In this document: positions 1-5,586 of the stretch, piece by piece | How positions within the stretch are numbered: position 1 is the first letter of the stretch | Layout of the letters: each line of letters starts with the position of its first letter | NCBI GenBank assembly: GCA_011322715.1 | Contig: DRLX01000362.1 | Coordinates: forward strand, 1-6,024 | Length of the DNA stretch: 6,024 nt | Direction: 5' to 3' | From: Desulfobulbaceae bacterium | GTDB taxonomy: Bacteria; Desulfobacterota; Desulfobulbia; Desulfobulbales; Desulfobulbaceae | Made by a program: the position numbers and the translations under genes | The notes under the pieces: model-generated | Told to the model about the DNA's origin: nothing | The model's input: only the letters and a program-made list of their open reading frames with translations | Databases searched by the model: none

Positions 1-1281
1 CGAATCAATGGTGCCAAGGGCCTTGTCGATAACATCAATGGCCTTCTGGGCGCCGTCGACCGTGGAGATGTCAATGGCATTGACCGTTTCGGCGGTGGAG
101 CTTGTAATATCTCCGGCACCGCCGTCAATAACACTGCCGGCTGTGTCAGCCACGCTTGAAGAGACCGAGAAGGAGCTCTTGGAGGTGAACTCGACCGTTC
201 CGGCAACTACGGTGGAATCGGTAGCCGTTCCACTGTCAAGGGTCTGGGTCGCGCCACTTTGTCCTGTGACATCCATGGTTGTATTGCCTGCGCCAGTAGC
301 GGAAGTGGTAAAGTCCTCTATTTTGATGTCCTTGCCGTCGGCCTGAGACAACTGCAGACCACCGGTCGTGACTTCGGCCTTGATGCCGGTTTTTCCAGTG
401 ACATCGTTGATGGCCTTGGCCAGGGCGCCCAAATCACCTGTATCCGTGATGTTGGCGCTGATGGTCTGGTCCGGTTGTCCGGACCCGCTGCCCAGTTTGA
501 AGCTGACGGAACCGGCGGCCGCTAAGGAGATGTCCGCTTTGGAAACAGCGGTTGCCTCGACGCCGGTGTCGCCGGCATTGTCATTGACCAGCTTGGCCAC
601 TTTCTCTGCCGTGTCACCTGCCGTCACTGCGATAACCTTGGAACCGTTCTCGCCGGCAACGGTCAGGTTCTGGCCGGTAATTCCATTACCGGCACTGGTA
701 TCTGCACCAGCAGTTGTTGCTGCGCCTGCACCGGTATCACCAGCACCGCTTGCACCGGCCACGGCAAAACGACCGAGATCGGTGGTCTTCATGGAACCGA
801 TGGAAACACTGATGGTCTCGTTGGCATTGGCGCCTACCTGGAATTTTTGGGATGAAAATGTACCATCCAAAATTTTCAGGCCGTTAAATGTCGTGGTTCC
901 TGCAATACGGTCCATCTCTTCCTGCAACTGATTGACTTCAGCCTGGAGTGCACCGCGGTCGGCAGAGGAGTTGGAAGCATTGGACGACTGAACGGAAAGT
1001 TCACGCATACGCTGCAAGATGTTGGTACTTTCCTGCATGGCGCCTTCAGCGGTCTGCGCAAGTGAGATACCATCGTTGGCGTTACGGGTGGCCTGATTGA
1101 GGCCACGGATTTGAGAGGTCATCCGGTCGGAAATAGCCAGACCGGCGGCATCGTCCTTTGCAGAGTTGATCCGAAGACCGGATGAGAGACGCTGCATGGA
1201 ACGAGCAAGATTGTTCTGGGTTGCCCCTAAGTTACGTTGGGCGTTGAGAGAAGCTACATTTGTATTGATTGACAGACCCAT
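1..1281 (-). CDS. fliC: Flagellin (downstream paralogue), C-terminus cut off by window edge
   Basis: Flagellar filament subunit, exported by the flagellar type III system and polymerised outside the cell. Reading from the ATG at 1281, 427 codons stay open to base 1. Residues 1-165 form the conserved D0/D1 N-terminal flagellin domain, with hallmark segments RLSSGLRINSAKDDAAGLAI (31-50) and LQRMRELSVQ (89-98); the latter is the region that TLR5 recognises in many flagellins. Residues about 200-330 are a Thr/Ala/Gly-rich variable part with two flagellin/hook IN-like motifs (about 216-245 and 278-320). Compared with the complete paralogue upstream, about 75 residues, nearly the whole C-terminal D1/D0 helix, are missing. 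The start is supported by AAGGAGG at 1288-1294. It has its own leader and a candidate sigma-28 promoter, so it is probably transcribed independently of the first flagellin. The family is certain; the symbol is generic. Confidence 0.97.
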   Translation of the reverse strand, partial: MGLSINTNVASLNAQRNLGATQNNLARSMQRLSSGLRINSAKDDAAGLAISDRMTSQIRGLNQATRNANDGISLAQTAEGAMQESTNILQRMRELSVQSSNASNSSADRGALQAEVNQLQEEMDRIAGTTTFNGLKILDGTFSSQKFQVGANANETISVSIGSMKTTDLGRFAVAGASGAGDTGAGAATTAGADTSAGNGITGQNLTVAGENGSKVIAVTAGDTAEKVAKLVNDNAGDTGVEATAVSKADISLAAAGSVSFKLGSGSGQPDQTISANITDTGDLGALAKAINDVTGKTGIKAEVTTGGLQLSQADGKDIKIEDFTTSATGAGNTTMDVTGQSGATQTLDSGTATDSTVVAGTVEFTSKSSFSVSSSVADTAGSVIDGGAGDITSSTAETVNAIDISTVDGAQKAIDVIDKALGTIDS

Positions 1282-1282
1282 G

Positions 1283-1300
1283 ATATTCCTCCTTGAATAT
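1283..1300 (-). promoter_or_regulatory. Shine-Dalgarno of downstream flagellin held in a hairpin loop; candidate CsrA site
   Basis: On the minus strand ATATTC and GAATAT (6 bp, perfect complement) enclose the loop AAGGAG, which is the ribosome binding site for the ATG at 1281. Presenting a GGA in a hairpin loop over the Shine-Dalgarno is the classic form of a CsrA/RsmA repressor site. The stem is A/U-rich and weak alone, so it could be a modest structural control without a protein. CsrA binding is inferred. Confidence 0.5.
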
Positions 1301-1320
1301 GTTGTTGGGTTTTCTAAAAA

Positions 1321-1336
1321 TCGGCATCCTTGCCGA
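1321..1336 (-). promoter_or_regulatory. Leader hairpin with AGGA loop, candidate high-affinity CsrA site
   Basis: On the minus strand TCGGCA-AGGA-TGCCGA forms a perfect 6-bp GC-rich stem (plus a possible closing G-U pair) with a four-base AGGA loop. The core CAAGGATG matches the CsrA SELEX core CARGGAUG. The hairpin ends 39 nt upstream of the flagellin start codon, a spacing that allows dual-site binding with the Shine-Dalgarno hairpin. It is followed by ATTTTTAG, so an intrinsic attenuator/terminator is the alternative reading, although the stem is short for one. Confidence 0.55.
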
Positions 1337-1343
1337 CTACCTT

Positions 1344-1377
1344 AAAAAGTAACAAAAAGTAAAAATGCAAAAAGTAA
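1344..1377 (-). repeat. Three copies of TTACTTTTT in the flagellin leader
   Basis: AAAAAGTAA occurs on the plus strand at 1344-1352, 1354-1362 and 1369-1377, giving three U-rich TTACTTTTT copies in the minus-strand transcript. They lie between the promoter candidate and the AGGA-loop hairpin. Possible roles are an unstructured ribosome standby or mRNA-protein contact region, or simple A/T-rich sequence drift. No function can be assigned. Confidence 0.5.
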
Positions 1378-1407
1378 GAAGATAAAAAAAATTTTCGCTG
1401 ATTAGCG

Positions 1408-1415
1408 CCTCCTTG
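1408..1415 (-). promoter_or_regulatory. Upstream CAAGGAGG copy in the flagellin leader
   Basis: CAAGGAGG here repeats exactly the octamer at the true Shine-Dalgarno (1288-1295), and differs by one base from CAAGGATG in the hairpin loop region (1325-1332). No usable start codon follows at ribosome-binding distance, so it is not an obvious RBS. It may be a third GGA contact for a CsrA-type protein. Downstream of it CGCT-AATC-AGCG can form a weak stem ahead of AAAATTTTTTTT. Confidence 0.3.
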
Positions 1416-1484
1416 GATAAATTTATTTTTAGTTATTTATCATTTTTATGTCAAAAGTTCGGAAGATTTTCTCCCTTACTTTCC

Positions 1485-1512
1485 TTATCGAACACCGGCC
1501 CGAAAACCTTTA
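1485..1512 (-). promoter_or_regulatory. Candidate sigma-28 (FliA) promoter of downstream flagellin
   Basis: On the minus strand TAAA (1512-1509), 16 nt, then TTCGATAA (1492-1485) resembles the flagellar class III consensus TAAA-N15-GCCGATAA. It matches all four -35 bases and six of eight -10 bases, with one extra spacer base. Transcription would start near 1478, giving a leader of about 200 nt that contains all three CAAGGA-type motifs. This is the promoter type expected for a flagellin gene, but the match is imperfect. Confidence 0.5.
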
Positions 1513-1586
1513 GGCTTTTTTTTATTTTTTTTTAAACAAAGAAAAAAATGAATGTTTGTAAGCAGGGGATACCGTCATCCTTCCCA

Positions 1587-1643
1587 GTAGGAGCGGCTTC
1601 AGCCGCGATTGCTTCAGCCGCGAATTTTTTAGCCGCTCCCGCC
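1587..1643. repeat. REP-like palindromic repeat, copy 1
   Basis: It begins GTAGGAGCGGCTTCAGCCGC and ends AGCCGCTCCCGCC. GGAGCGGCT (1590-1598) and AGCCGCTCC (1631-1639) are perfect 9-bp inverted arms. Inside, GCTTCAGCCGCGA occurs twice in direct orientation (1596-1608 and 1611-1623). The opening 20 bases match the second element at 1955 at 18 of 20 positions. Head sequences of the type GTAGGAGCGGCTTCAGCCGC are familiar from dispersed REP elements, which are usually mobilised by RAYT transposases. No transposase is in this window. Confidence 0.65.
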
Positions 1644-1651
1644 GGAATTTT

Positions 1652-1843
1652 TTATTGCCAGGTTCCTGAAACAGTATATTCCCGAGAGTCTTTTTGGGAT
1701 TGAACCTCATGTCTTTGGTCATATTCATTCGGCTGCGGTGCCAATCGGTATACATTCTTCCATGCATACTCTTTATCCGCCATGAGGGTGGATGTGCAGA
1801 TTGCCGATCCTTGTCGATTATATTTGAATGTAATAATCTTCAT
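1652..1843 (-). CDS. Possible small hypothetical protein, 63 aa
   Basis: I do not recognise a family. From the ATG at 1843 the reading frame gives 63 residues beginning MKIITFKYNRQGSAI and ending TVSGTWQ, then TAA. The composition is mixed and protein-like, with no signal peptide or membrane segment. An in-frame ATG at 1909 would add 22 residues. I prefer the internal start because the shared part looks more protein-like, but neither start has a good Shine-Dalgarno. It sits between two REP-like repeats in the gap between the flagellins and overlaps no other supported gene. It may be a genuine orphan, cargo left by a rearrangement, or a chance ORF. Confidence 0.3.
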   Translation of the reverse strand: MKIITFKYNRQGSAICTSTLMADKEYAWKNVYRLAPQPNEYDQRHEVQSQKDSREYTVSGTWQ

Positions 1844-1954
1844 TGTTCTTTTTATATTCTGTAAAATTTTGTCGAAAAGATGGGTTGCTATGAACCATGC
1901 GGGTATCATGTTTGCGGTTCGGCAAAGATGGATTGTACCCGTAAGAGAAATATT

Positions 1955-2008
1955 GTAGGGGCGGTTTCAGCCGCCGTGGCATAAGCAGGCGAATAAATTC
2001 GCCCCTAC
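1955..2008. repeat. REP-like palindromic repeat, copy 2
   Basis: GTAGGGGCG (1955-1963) and CGCCCCTAC (2000-2008) are perfect 9-bp inverted ends of a 54-bp element. Nested GC-rich pairs also occur, such as GCGG/CCGC near 1961-1974 and GCGAATAAATTCGC near 1989-2002. The first 20 bases match copy 1 at 18 of 20 positions in the same orientation. It lies 37 bp after the stop of the upstream flagellin, where its transcript could fold into a strong 3' structure that protects or ends the flagellin mRNA. There is no U-tract, so it is not a standard intrinsic terminator. Confidence 0.65.
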
Positions 2009-2045
2009 TGTTATGGATTATAATTTTGTCTATTCTGTTAACTTG

Positions 2046-3527
2046 TTACCCTCGCAGCAGCTGCAAGGCAAGTTGCGGGGTCTGGTTTGCCTGGGTAAGA
2101 ATAGAAACGCCGGCTTGCTGCAGGATGTTGGCCTTGGTCATTTCCGAGGTCTCCTGGGCAATGTCCGCATCCCGGATACGGGAACGGGCTGCAGTCAAGT
2201 TTTCGGCCACGTTTTTCAGGTTGGCAATGGTGGATTCAAACCGGTTCTGCAAAGCACCGAGGTCGCCGCGCTGGGCATCAATTTTGCCAAGGGCCGCATC
2301 AACTATTTTCAGCGCTTTATTGGCATTGTCAACCGTACTGATGTCGATGGTGGTCACTTCCTCAAGGGCGGAAATCTGGTCGCTGTCGACAATGGATCCG
2401 GCACCGGCGGCCGCAGATGATGAAACCGTATATGAATCCTGGGAAGAGAATTCTATGGTTCCGGCAACACGGGTAGAATCCGTCCCGCCGCTGGTGAGCT
2501 GTTCCGCCTGATTATCAGCTCCGGTCACATCAACAGTGCCGCCGGCGCTGTTGGTGAAATCGCTGATGACAATATCCTTGCCTTCGGCCTGGGTCAGTGT
2601 GATTTTACCTGCATTGACCGTGGCCGTAACGCCGGTGGTCCCGCTTTGGTCATTAATGACCGTGGCCAGTTCGCCGAGATCAGACTGGGTGACGGAGGCA
2701 TTAATGGTTGCCGTATTGCCGCCGGAACCAAGTGTCATGGTAACGACGCCGTCGGCTGACAGGTTGTCTATGGTGGCCTCGGTACGGGCAGTAGCCGTTA
2801 CTCCTGTCTGGGAGGCGGCATTGGTGATCTGTGAGGCTATTTTCCAGGCCGTTGCCCCGGCGGCAATGGAAATCGGCGGATTGGTGCTTCCCTTGGAACC
2901 GGTTATGGTAAGGTTTTGGGAGGCAATGGTATTGGTAGCGGGGGCACTGGTACCGGCTGCTACTGATGAACCTGTGCCTTCGTGTTGTTGATGGTTGGTT
3001 GCGTAGACCGCATATCTGCCGAGATCGTCGGCGGCCATGGACTGGATGGAAACGCCGATGGTTTCGTTGGCATTGGGTCCGACCTGGAACTGCTGGGAAA
3101 CAAAAGAACCGTCAAGGATGCGCAGGCCGTTAAAGGTGGTGGATTGGGAGATGCGGTTCATCTCGGTTTTCAGCTGGTTGACTTCCGCCTGCAGGGCCGA
3201 TCTATCGGCAGCGGAGTTAGTGGCGTTTGCCGCCTGGACCGAGAGTTCACGCATGCGTTGCAGGATATTTGTCGATTCCTGCATGGCGCCTTCTGCGGTT
3301 TGGGCCAGGGATATACCGTCGTTGGCGTTTCGGGCCGCCTGATTAAGACCTCGAATCTGTGAGGTCATGCGGTCGGAAATGGCGAGGCCTGCGGCATCGT
3401 CTTTAGCGGAATTAATGCGAAGGCCGGAAGAGAGTCTTTCCATGGATGTGGAAAGTTCGCCCTGGGTACGGGCAAGGTTTCTCTGGGCATTAAGTGAAGA
3501 TACGTTCGTATTGATCGTTAAAGCCAT
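2046..3527 (-). CDS. fliC: Flagellin (upstream paralogue), complete
   Basis: Filament subunit of 493 residues. Residues 1-165 are the N-terminal D0/D1 domain, with segments LSSGLRINSAKDDAAGLA and LQRMRELSVQ. Residues about 200-390 are a Ser/Thr/Ala/Gly-rich variable region with two flagellin/hook IN-like motifs (about 217-248 and 277-322; for example LATVINDQSGTTGVTA). Residues about 405-493 are the C-terminal D1/D0 helix with NRFESTIANLKNVAENL and the terminus PQLALQLLRG. I see no cysteine, as is usual for flagellins. It is longer than minimal flagellins (about 270-300) but similar to enterobacterial FliC. The start at 3527 has GGAGGA at 3533-3538. The N-terminal 164 residues differ from the downstream paralogue at about 29 positions. 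Both copies keep both halves of the fold, so both should be polymerisation-competent. Confidence 0.98.
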   Translation of the reverse strand: MALTINTNVSSLNAQRNLARTQGELSTSMERLSSGLRINSAKDDAAGLAISDRMTSQIRGLNQAARNANDGISLAQTAEGAMQESTNILQRMRELSVQAANATNSAADRSALQAEVNQLKTEMNRISQSTTFNGLRILDGSFVSQQFQVGPNANETIGVSIQSMAADDLGRYAVYATNHQQHEGTGSSVAAGTSAPATNTIASQNLTITGSKGSTNPPISIAAGATAWKIASQITNAASQTGVTATARTEATIDNLSADGVVTMTLGSGGNTATINASVTQSDLGELATVINDQSGTTGVTATVNAGKITLTQAEGKDIVISDFTNSAGGTVDVTGADNQAEQLTSGGTDSTRVAGTIEFSSQDSYTVSSSAAAGAGSIVDSDQISALEEVTTIDISTVDNANKALKIVDAALGKIDAQRGDLGALQNRFESTIANLKNVAENLTAARSRIRDADIAQETSEMTKANILQQAGVSILTQANQTPQLALQLLRG

Positions 3528-3541
3528 GGTTATCCTCCATG
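3525..3541 (-). promoter_or_regulatory. Hairpin sequestering start codon and Shine-Dalgarno of upstream flagellin; candidate CsrA site
   Basis: On the minus strand CATGG-AGGATAA-CCATG forms a perfect 5-bp stem, extendable by one U-G pair. The loop carries AGGA of the Shine-Dalgarno and the 3' arm ends with the initiator ATG. A GGA in a loop over the translation start again fits a CsrA/RsmA site, independently of the hairpin in the downstream flagellin leader, whose stem sequence is different. Folding and binding are inferred. Confidence 0.45.
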
Positions 3542-3897
3542 AATTTTTGAGCCCTGGTCGTCAACTGTTGACCAATCGGCTTACGATACAAACGTAACAT
3601 CTCTCAGATACTGCCCTGCAGGGTCCCTGCTAACTTTTTCATGACCCTTTACCGTCTCTCAAACCACTCTTCGGACATTTTGTACCGGGAGTTAAGTCTT
3701 TTTTTGTTTTTCAAGAAAAATTCGCGTTTGTCATGGAGGGTACAAAGGAACCGAAAGAAGCGAGTCAATAGAGAAAAATCTCTACAGGCCGGGAAAGGTC
3801 CTGGCTCCCTGATGTGTTGGTAAGAGGGATATGACGGTGTCAGGGCGCCGGATTTTATTGTGAGATAATCCCGGCAGCAAGAGCGGAATATCGGATG
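3542..3897. other. Intergenic region upstream of first flagellin; no gene seen
   Basis: The 356 bp between the Fic-like gene and the flagellin leader hold no convincing gene on either strand. They must contain the flagellin promoter, but no good sigma-28 or sigma-54 site is visible. The best partial match is GCCGATTG (minus strand, 3580-3573) with a poor -35. Overlapping palindromes CCCTGCAGGG (3614-3623) and GCAGGGTCCCTGC (3618-3630) are the clearest operator-like structure. An imperfect GC-rich hairpin (3847-3875) lies just past the Fic-like gene stop but has no U-tract. Confidence 0.5.
3560..3572. repeat. 13-bp palindrome GTCAACTGTTGAC in flagellin leader
   Basis: GTCAAC and GTTGAC flank one central base, about 32 bp upstream of the upstream flagellin start codon. 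As RNA it can form a 5-bp stem with a 3-nt loop; as DNA it is a compact dyad that could be an operator. No known regulator consensus is recognised. Confidence 0.4.
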
Positions 3898-4560
3898 TCA
3901 GCGGGGGATGAGAAATTTTTCACTCCCCTGTTTTTTCAGAAATTTCGCGAATTTTTTTTGGATTTTTGGAAGCTTCCACATCTTAGTTACCATGGATTTG
4001 CGAGTGAGTTTTGCAAGCGTAGAAGGATTAAAATAGGCCTCTGCATTGTCAACACTGAGTACAAAGGGCGGCTTGCCTTCACCTGCCAGAATATAACTCA
4101 TGAGCAGGGCGCCTGTTCGATGATTACCCTCGTAAAAGAGTTGCGGCTGACTTATGAGGTAGATGTAAACCGCCGCCGCCTTTTTCCAGGCGGATTTATC
4201 ACGCCATTTATTGTAAACCGAGACCACCTTGCCGATATTGCATTCTTTCTGACTATAAAAACGGTCGGTTGTGGCGGTAACATGCTGATGAAATTCTTTT
4301 CGTGTTTTGAGATCACCTCCACAGAGGACAATATGATTGAGTTCCAGTATATGATGCAGGCCCCGGCGATGGAGCAGGTTGATATTTTTTCCGAGCAACC
4401 GGTCGATATAGGTGTAACCGAGCAACATATTCTCGACAATTATGTCTTCGAGCGGGTCCCGTCGTACATGGAGCTTTTCATTGATACTTTCGAAATTGCG
4501 TTGAACCTTACGCAAAGAACGTTGTATTTCCGGTAAATTCAGGCTGTAGTTTTTGCGCAT
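3898..4560 (-). CDS. Fic/Doc-fold protein with altered active-site motif (His to Gln)
   Basis: A 220-residue protein. Fic proteins usually transfer AMP or another nucleotide moiety to target hydroxyls using the motif HxFx(D/E)GNxR. Here residues 140-150 read QLFYEGNHRTG. F142, E144, G145, N146 and R148 fit the motif, but the catalytic histidine position is Q140 (codon CAA), the usual glycine is H147, and the second arginine of GNxRxxR is absent. The following helix and loop (ALLMSYILAGEGKPPFVL) and the upstream GLHHILELNHIVL helix suit the Fic fold. IVEN (41-44) faintly recalls the glutamate of an inhibitory helix. The C-terminus is very basic (about 195-212). The start at 4560 has only a weak GGAT upstream. 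It lies 115 bp after pstB on the same strand, with no clear terminator between them. It may be a non-AMPylating Fic-fold protein or a variant enzyme. The fold is fairly sure; the activity is unknown. Confidence 0.8.
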   Translation of the reverse strand: MRKNYSLNLPEIQRSLRKVQRNFESINEKLHVRRDPLEDIIVENMLLGYTYIDRLLGKNINLLHRRGLHHILELNHIVLCGGDLKTRKEFHQHVTATTDRFYSQKECNIGKVVSVYNKWRDKSAWKKAAAVYIYLISQPQLFYEGNHRTGALLMSYILAGEGKPPFVLSVDNAEAYFNPSTLAKLTRKSMVTKMWKLPKIQKKFAKFLKKQGSEKFLIPR

Positions 4561-4675
4561 CGTTTAAATATCCATAAAGCGGCATATTTCACAGGCGATC
4601 TGCAGTAAGTGTAGAAAAGACCGTGCCTGTTGTAACAGTTCTCCTTGGGCAAAATGATCTGTTAATGGATAGACA

Positions 4676-5500
4676 CTAACTGAATTGGCCGCTGAGATAC
4701 TCTTTGGTCAGTTCAGCCTGAGGATTTTCAAAGAGTTCCGCCGTCGGTCCCATTTCAACCAGATAACCGGTCCTGCCGCCCCTGGAGATATCGACCCCTA
4801 AGAAGGCCGTTTGATCGGCGACCCGTTGCGCCTGCTGCATGTTGTGAGTGACAATGACCACGGTGAACCGTTCTTTCAGCTCAATCATCAGCTCTTCGAC
4901 CTGGCGGGTGGCAATCGGGTCCAGGGCGGAACAGGGCTCATCCATCAGGATAACCCGTGGCTCGGTCGCTATGGCCCGGGCTATACAGAGCCGCTGCTGC
5001 TGACCGCCAGAGAGTGATAAGCCGTTGTTCTGCATTTTATCTTTCACCTCTTTCCAGAGCGCAGCTCCCTTTAAGGCTTTTTCAACCTTTTCATCCATAT
5101 TGCCCCTGAATCTGTTCAGCCGCAGGCCAAAGGCGACATTTTCATATATGGACATTGAAAATGGATTCGGCTGTTGAAAAACCATACCGATGTTGCGGCG
5201 CACATTGACCGGATCAACATTCTCGCCGTAAATATCCACGCCGTAAAAGGATATTTTTCCTTCAAAGTGAAAGCCGCGAATGAGATCATTCATCCGGTTG
5301 ATACTTTTAAGTACCGTGCTTTTCCCGCAGCCGGATGGTCCGATAAAGCCGGTGATCCGGTTTTTCTGAATGGGGATGTGAGTGTCGCGAACGGCCAGAA
5401 AGTTTCCATAGAAGATTTTTTCGGCCCGGCAGTTGAGAACAATCTCATCCTCAGGAAGAACAGTGCCGCCTATGTCTGGTTTCGTTTGTGTCGATTTCAT
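4676..5500 (-). CDS. pstB: Phosphate ABC transporter ATP-binding protein PstB
   Basis: Cytoplasmic ATPase that powers high-affinity phosphate import through the PstA-PstC channel with periplasmic PstS. The 274 residues carry Walker A GPSGCGKST (54-62), Q-loop VFQQPNPF (107-114), ABC signature LSGGQQQR (163-170), Walker B VILMDEP (183-189), D-loop SALDP (191-195) and H-loop His219 in VTHNMQQA. The segments DEPCSALDP and VFQQPNPF are typical of PstB rather than other ABC ATPases. Length is normal, with a short non-conserved leader of about 20 residues. The start at 5500 is the only usable initiator before an upstream stop; its GGAG (5515-5518) is 14 nt away, longer than ideal. It follows pstA by 86 bp. 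In many bacteria phoU comes next; here the next gene is the Fic-like ORF. Confidence 0.97.
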   Translation of the reverse strand: MKSTQTKPDIGGTVLPEDEIVLNCRAEKIFYGNFLAVRDTHIPIQKNRITGFIGPSGCGKSTVLKSINRMNDLIRGFHFEGKISFYGVDIYGENVDPVNVRRNIGMVFQQPNPFSMSIYENVAFGLRLNRFRGNMDEKVEKALKGAALWKEVKDKMQNNGLSLSGGQQQRLCIARAIATEPRVILMDEPCSALDPIATRQVEELMIELKERFTVVIVTHNMQQAQRVADQTAFLGVDISRGGRTGYLVEMGPTAELFENPQAELTKEYLSGQFS

Positions 5501-5586
5501 TAATACGAATTTTACTCCATTGAGGTGTTGTGATACTGAGAAACTGAAGCTTTAAAAAAAACAAGGTAGAATCGTAGGAAATGGGT

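Noticed and set aside
1234..1329. Short reading frame starting at the ATG within the AGGA-loop hairpin and overlapping the flagellin start
   Set aside because: The GGA touches the ATG directly, so there is no ribosome binding spacing; most likely a coincidence of the CsrA-like motif.
1729..1743. TGGCAC on the minus strand, a perfect sigma-54 -24 element
   Set aside because: The required TTGC at -12 is missing (CCGA at that spacing) and the site lies inside the small ORF.
1522..1767. 81-codon minus-strand ORF overlapping the possible 63-aa gene
   Set aside because: Lys/Arg-rich translation driven by the poly-A/T tract and the REP-like repeat; it conflicts with the better ORF in another frame.
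3573..3599. Possible sigma-28 promoter for the upstream flagellin (GCCGATTG with TTACGTTT upstream)
   Set aside because: The spacer between the partial matches is 9 nt rather than 11, and no TAAA lies at the proper distance; too weak to annotate as a promoter.
3641..3823. 60-codon plus-strand ORF in the flagellin upstream region
   Set aside because: No ribosome binding site, odd composition and no context. It lies in what should be the promoter region.
3895..4536. 213-codon plus-strand ORF opposite the Fic-like gene
   Set aside because: Antisense shadow. The minus-strand frame has a recognisable Fic motif and fold pattern, while the plus translation resembles nothing known.
4566..4674. Minus-strand open stretch after pstB reading like ELLQQARSFLHLLQIACEIC and ending just before the Fic-like gene
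   Set aside because: Protein-like and preceded by AAGGAG, but it has no ATG, GTG or TTG start in frame; only CTG follows the AAGGAG. It may be a remnant or chance. Not enough to call a gene.
5501..5586. Gap between pstA and pstB searched for a Pho box or internal promoter
   Set aside because: No CTGTCAT-type direct repeats seen; ordinary intra-operon spacer.
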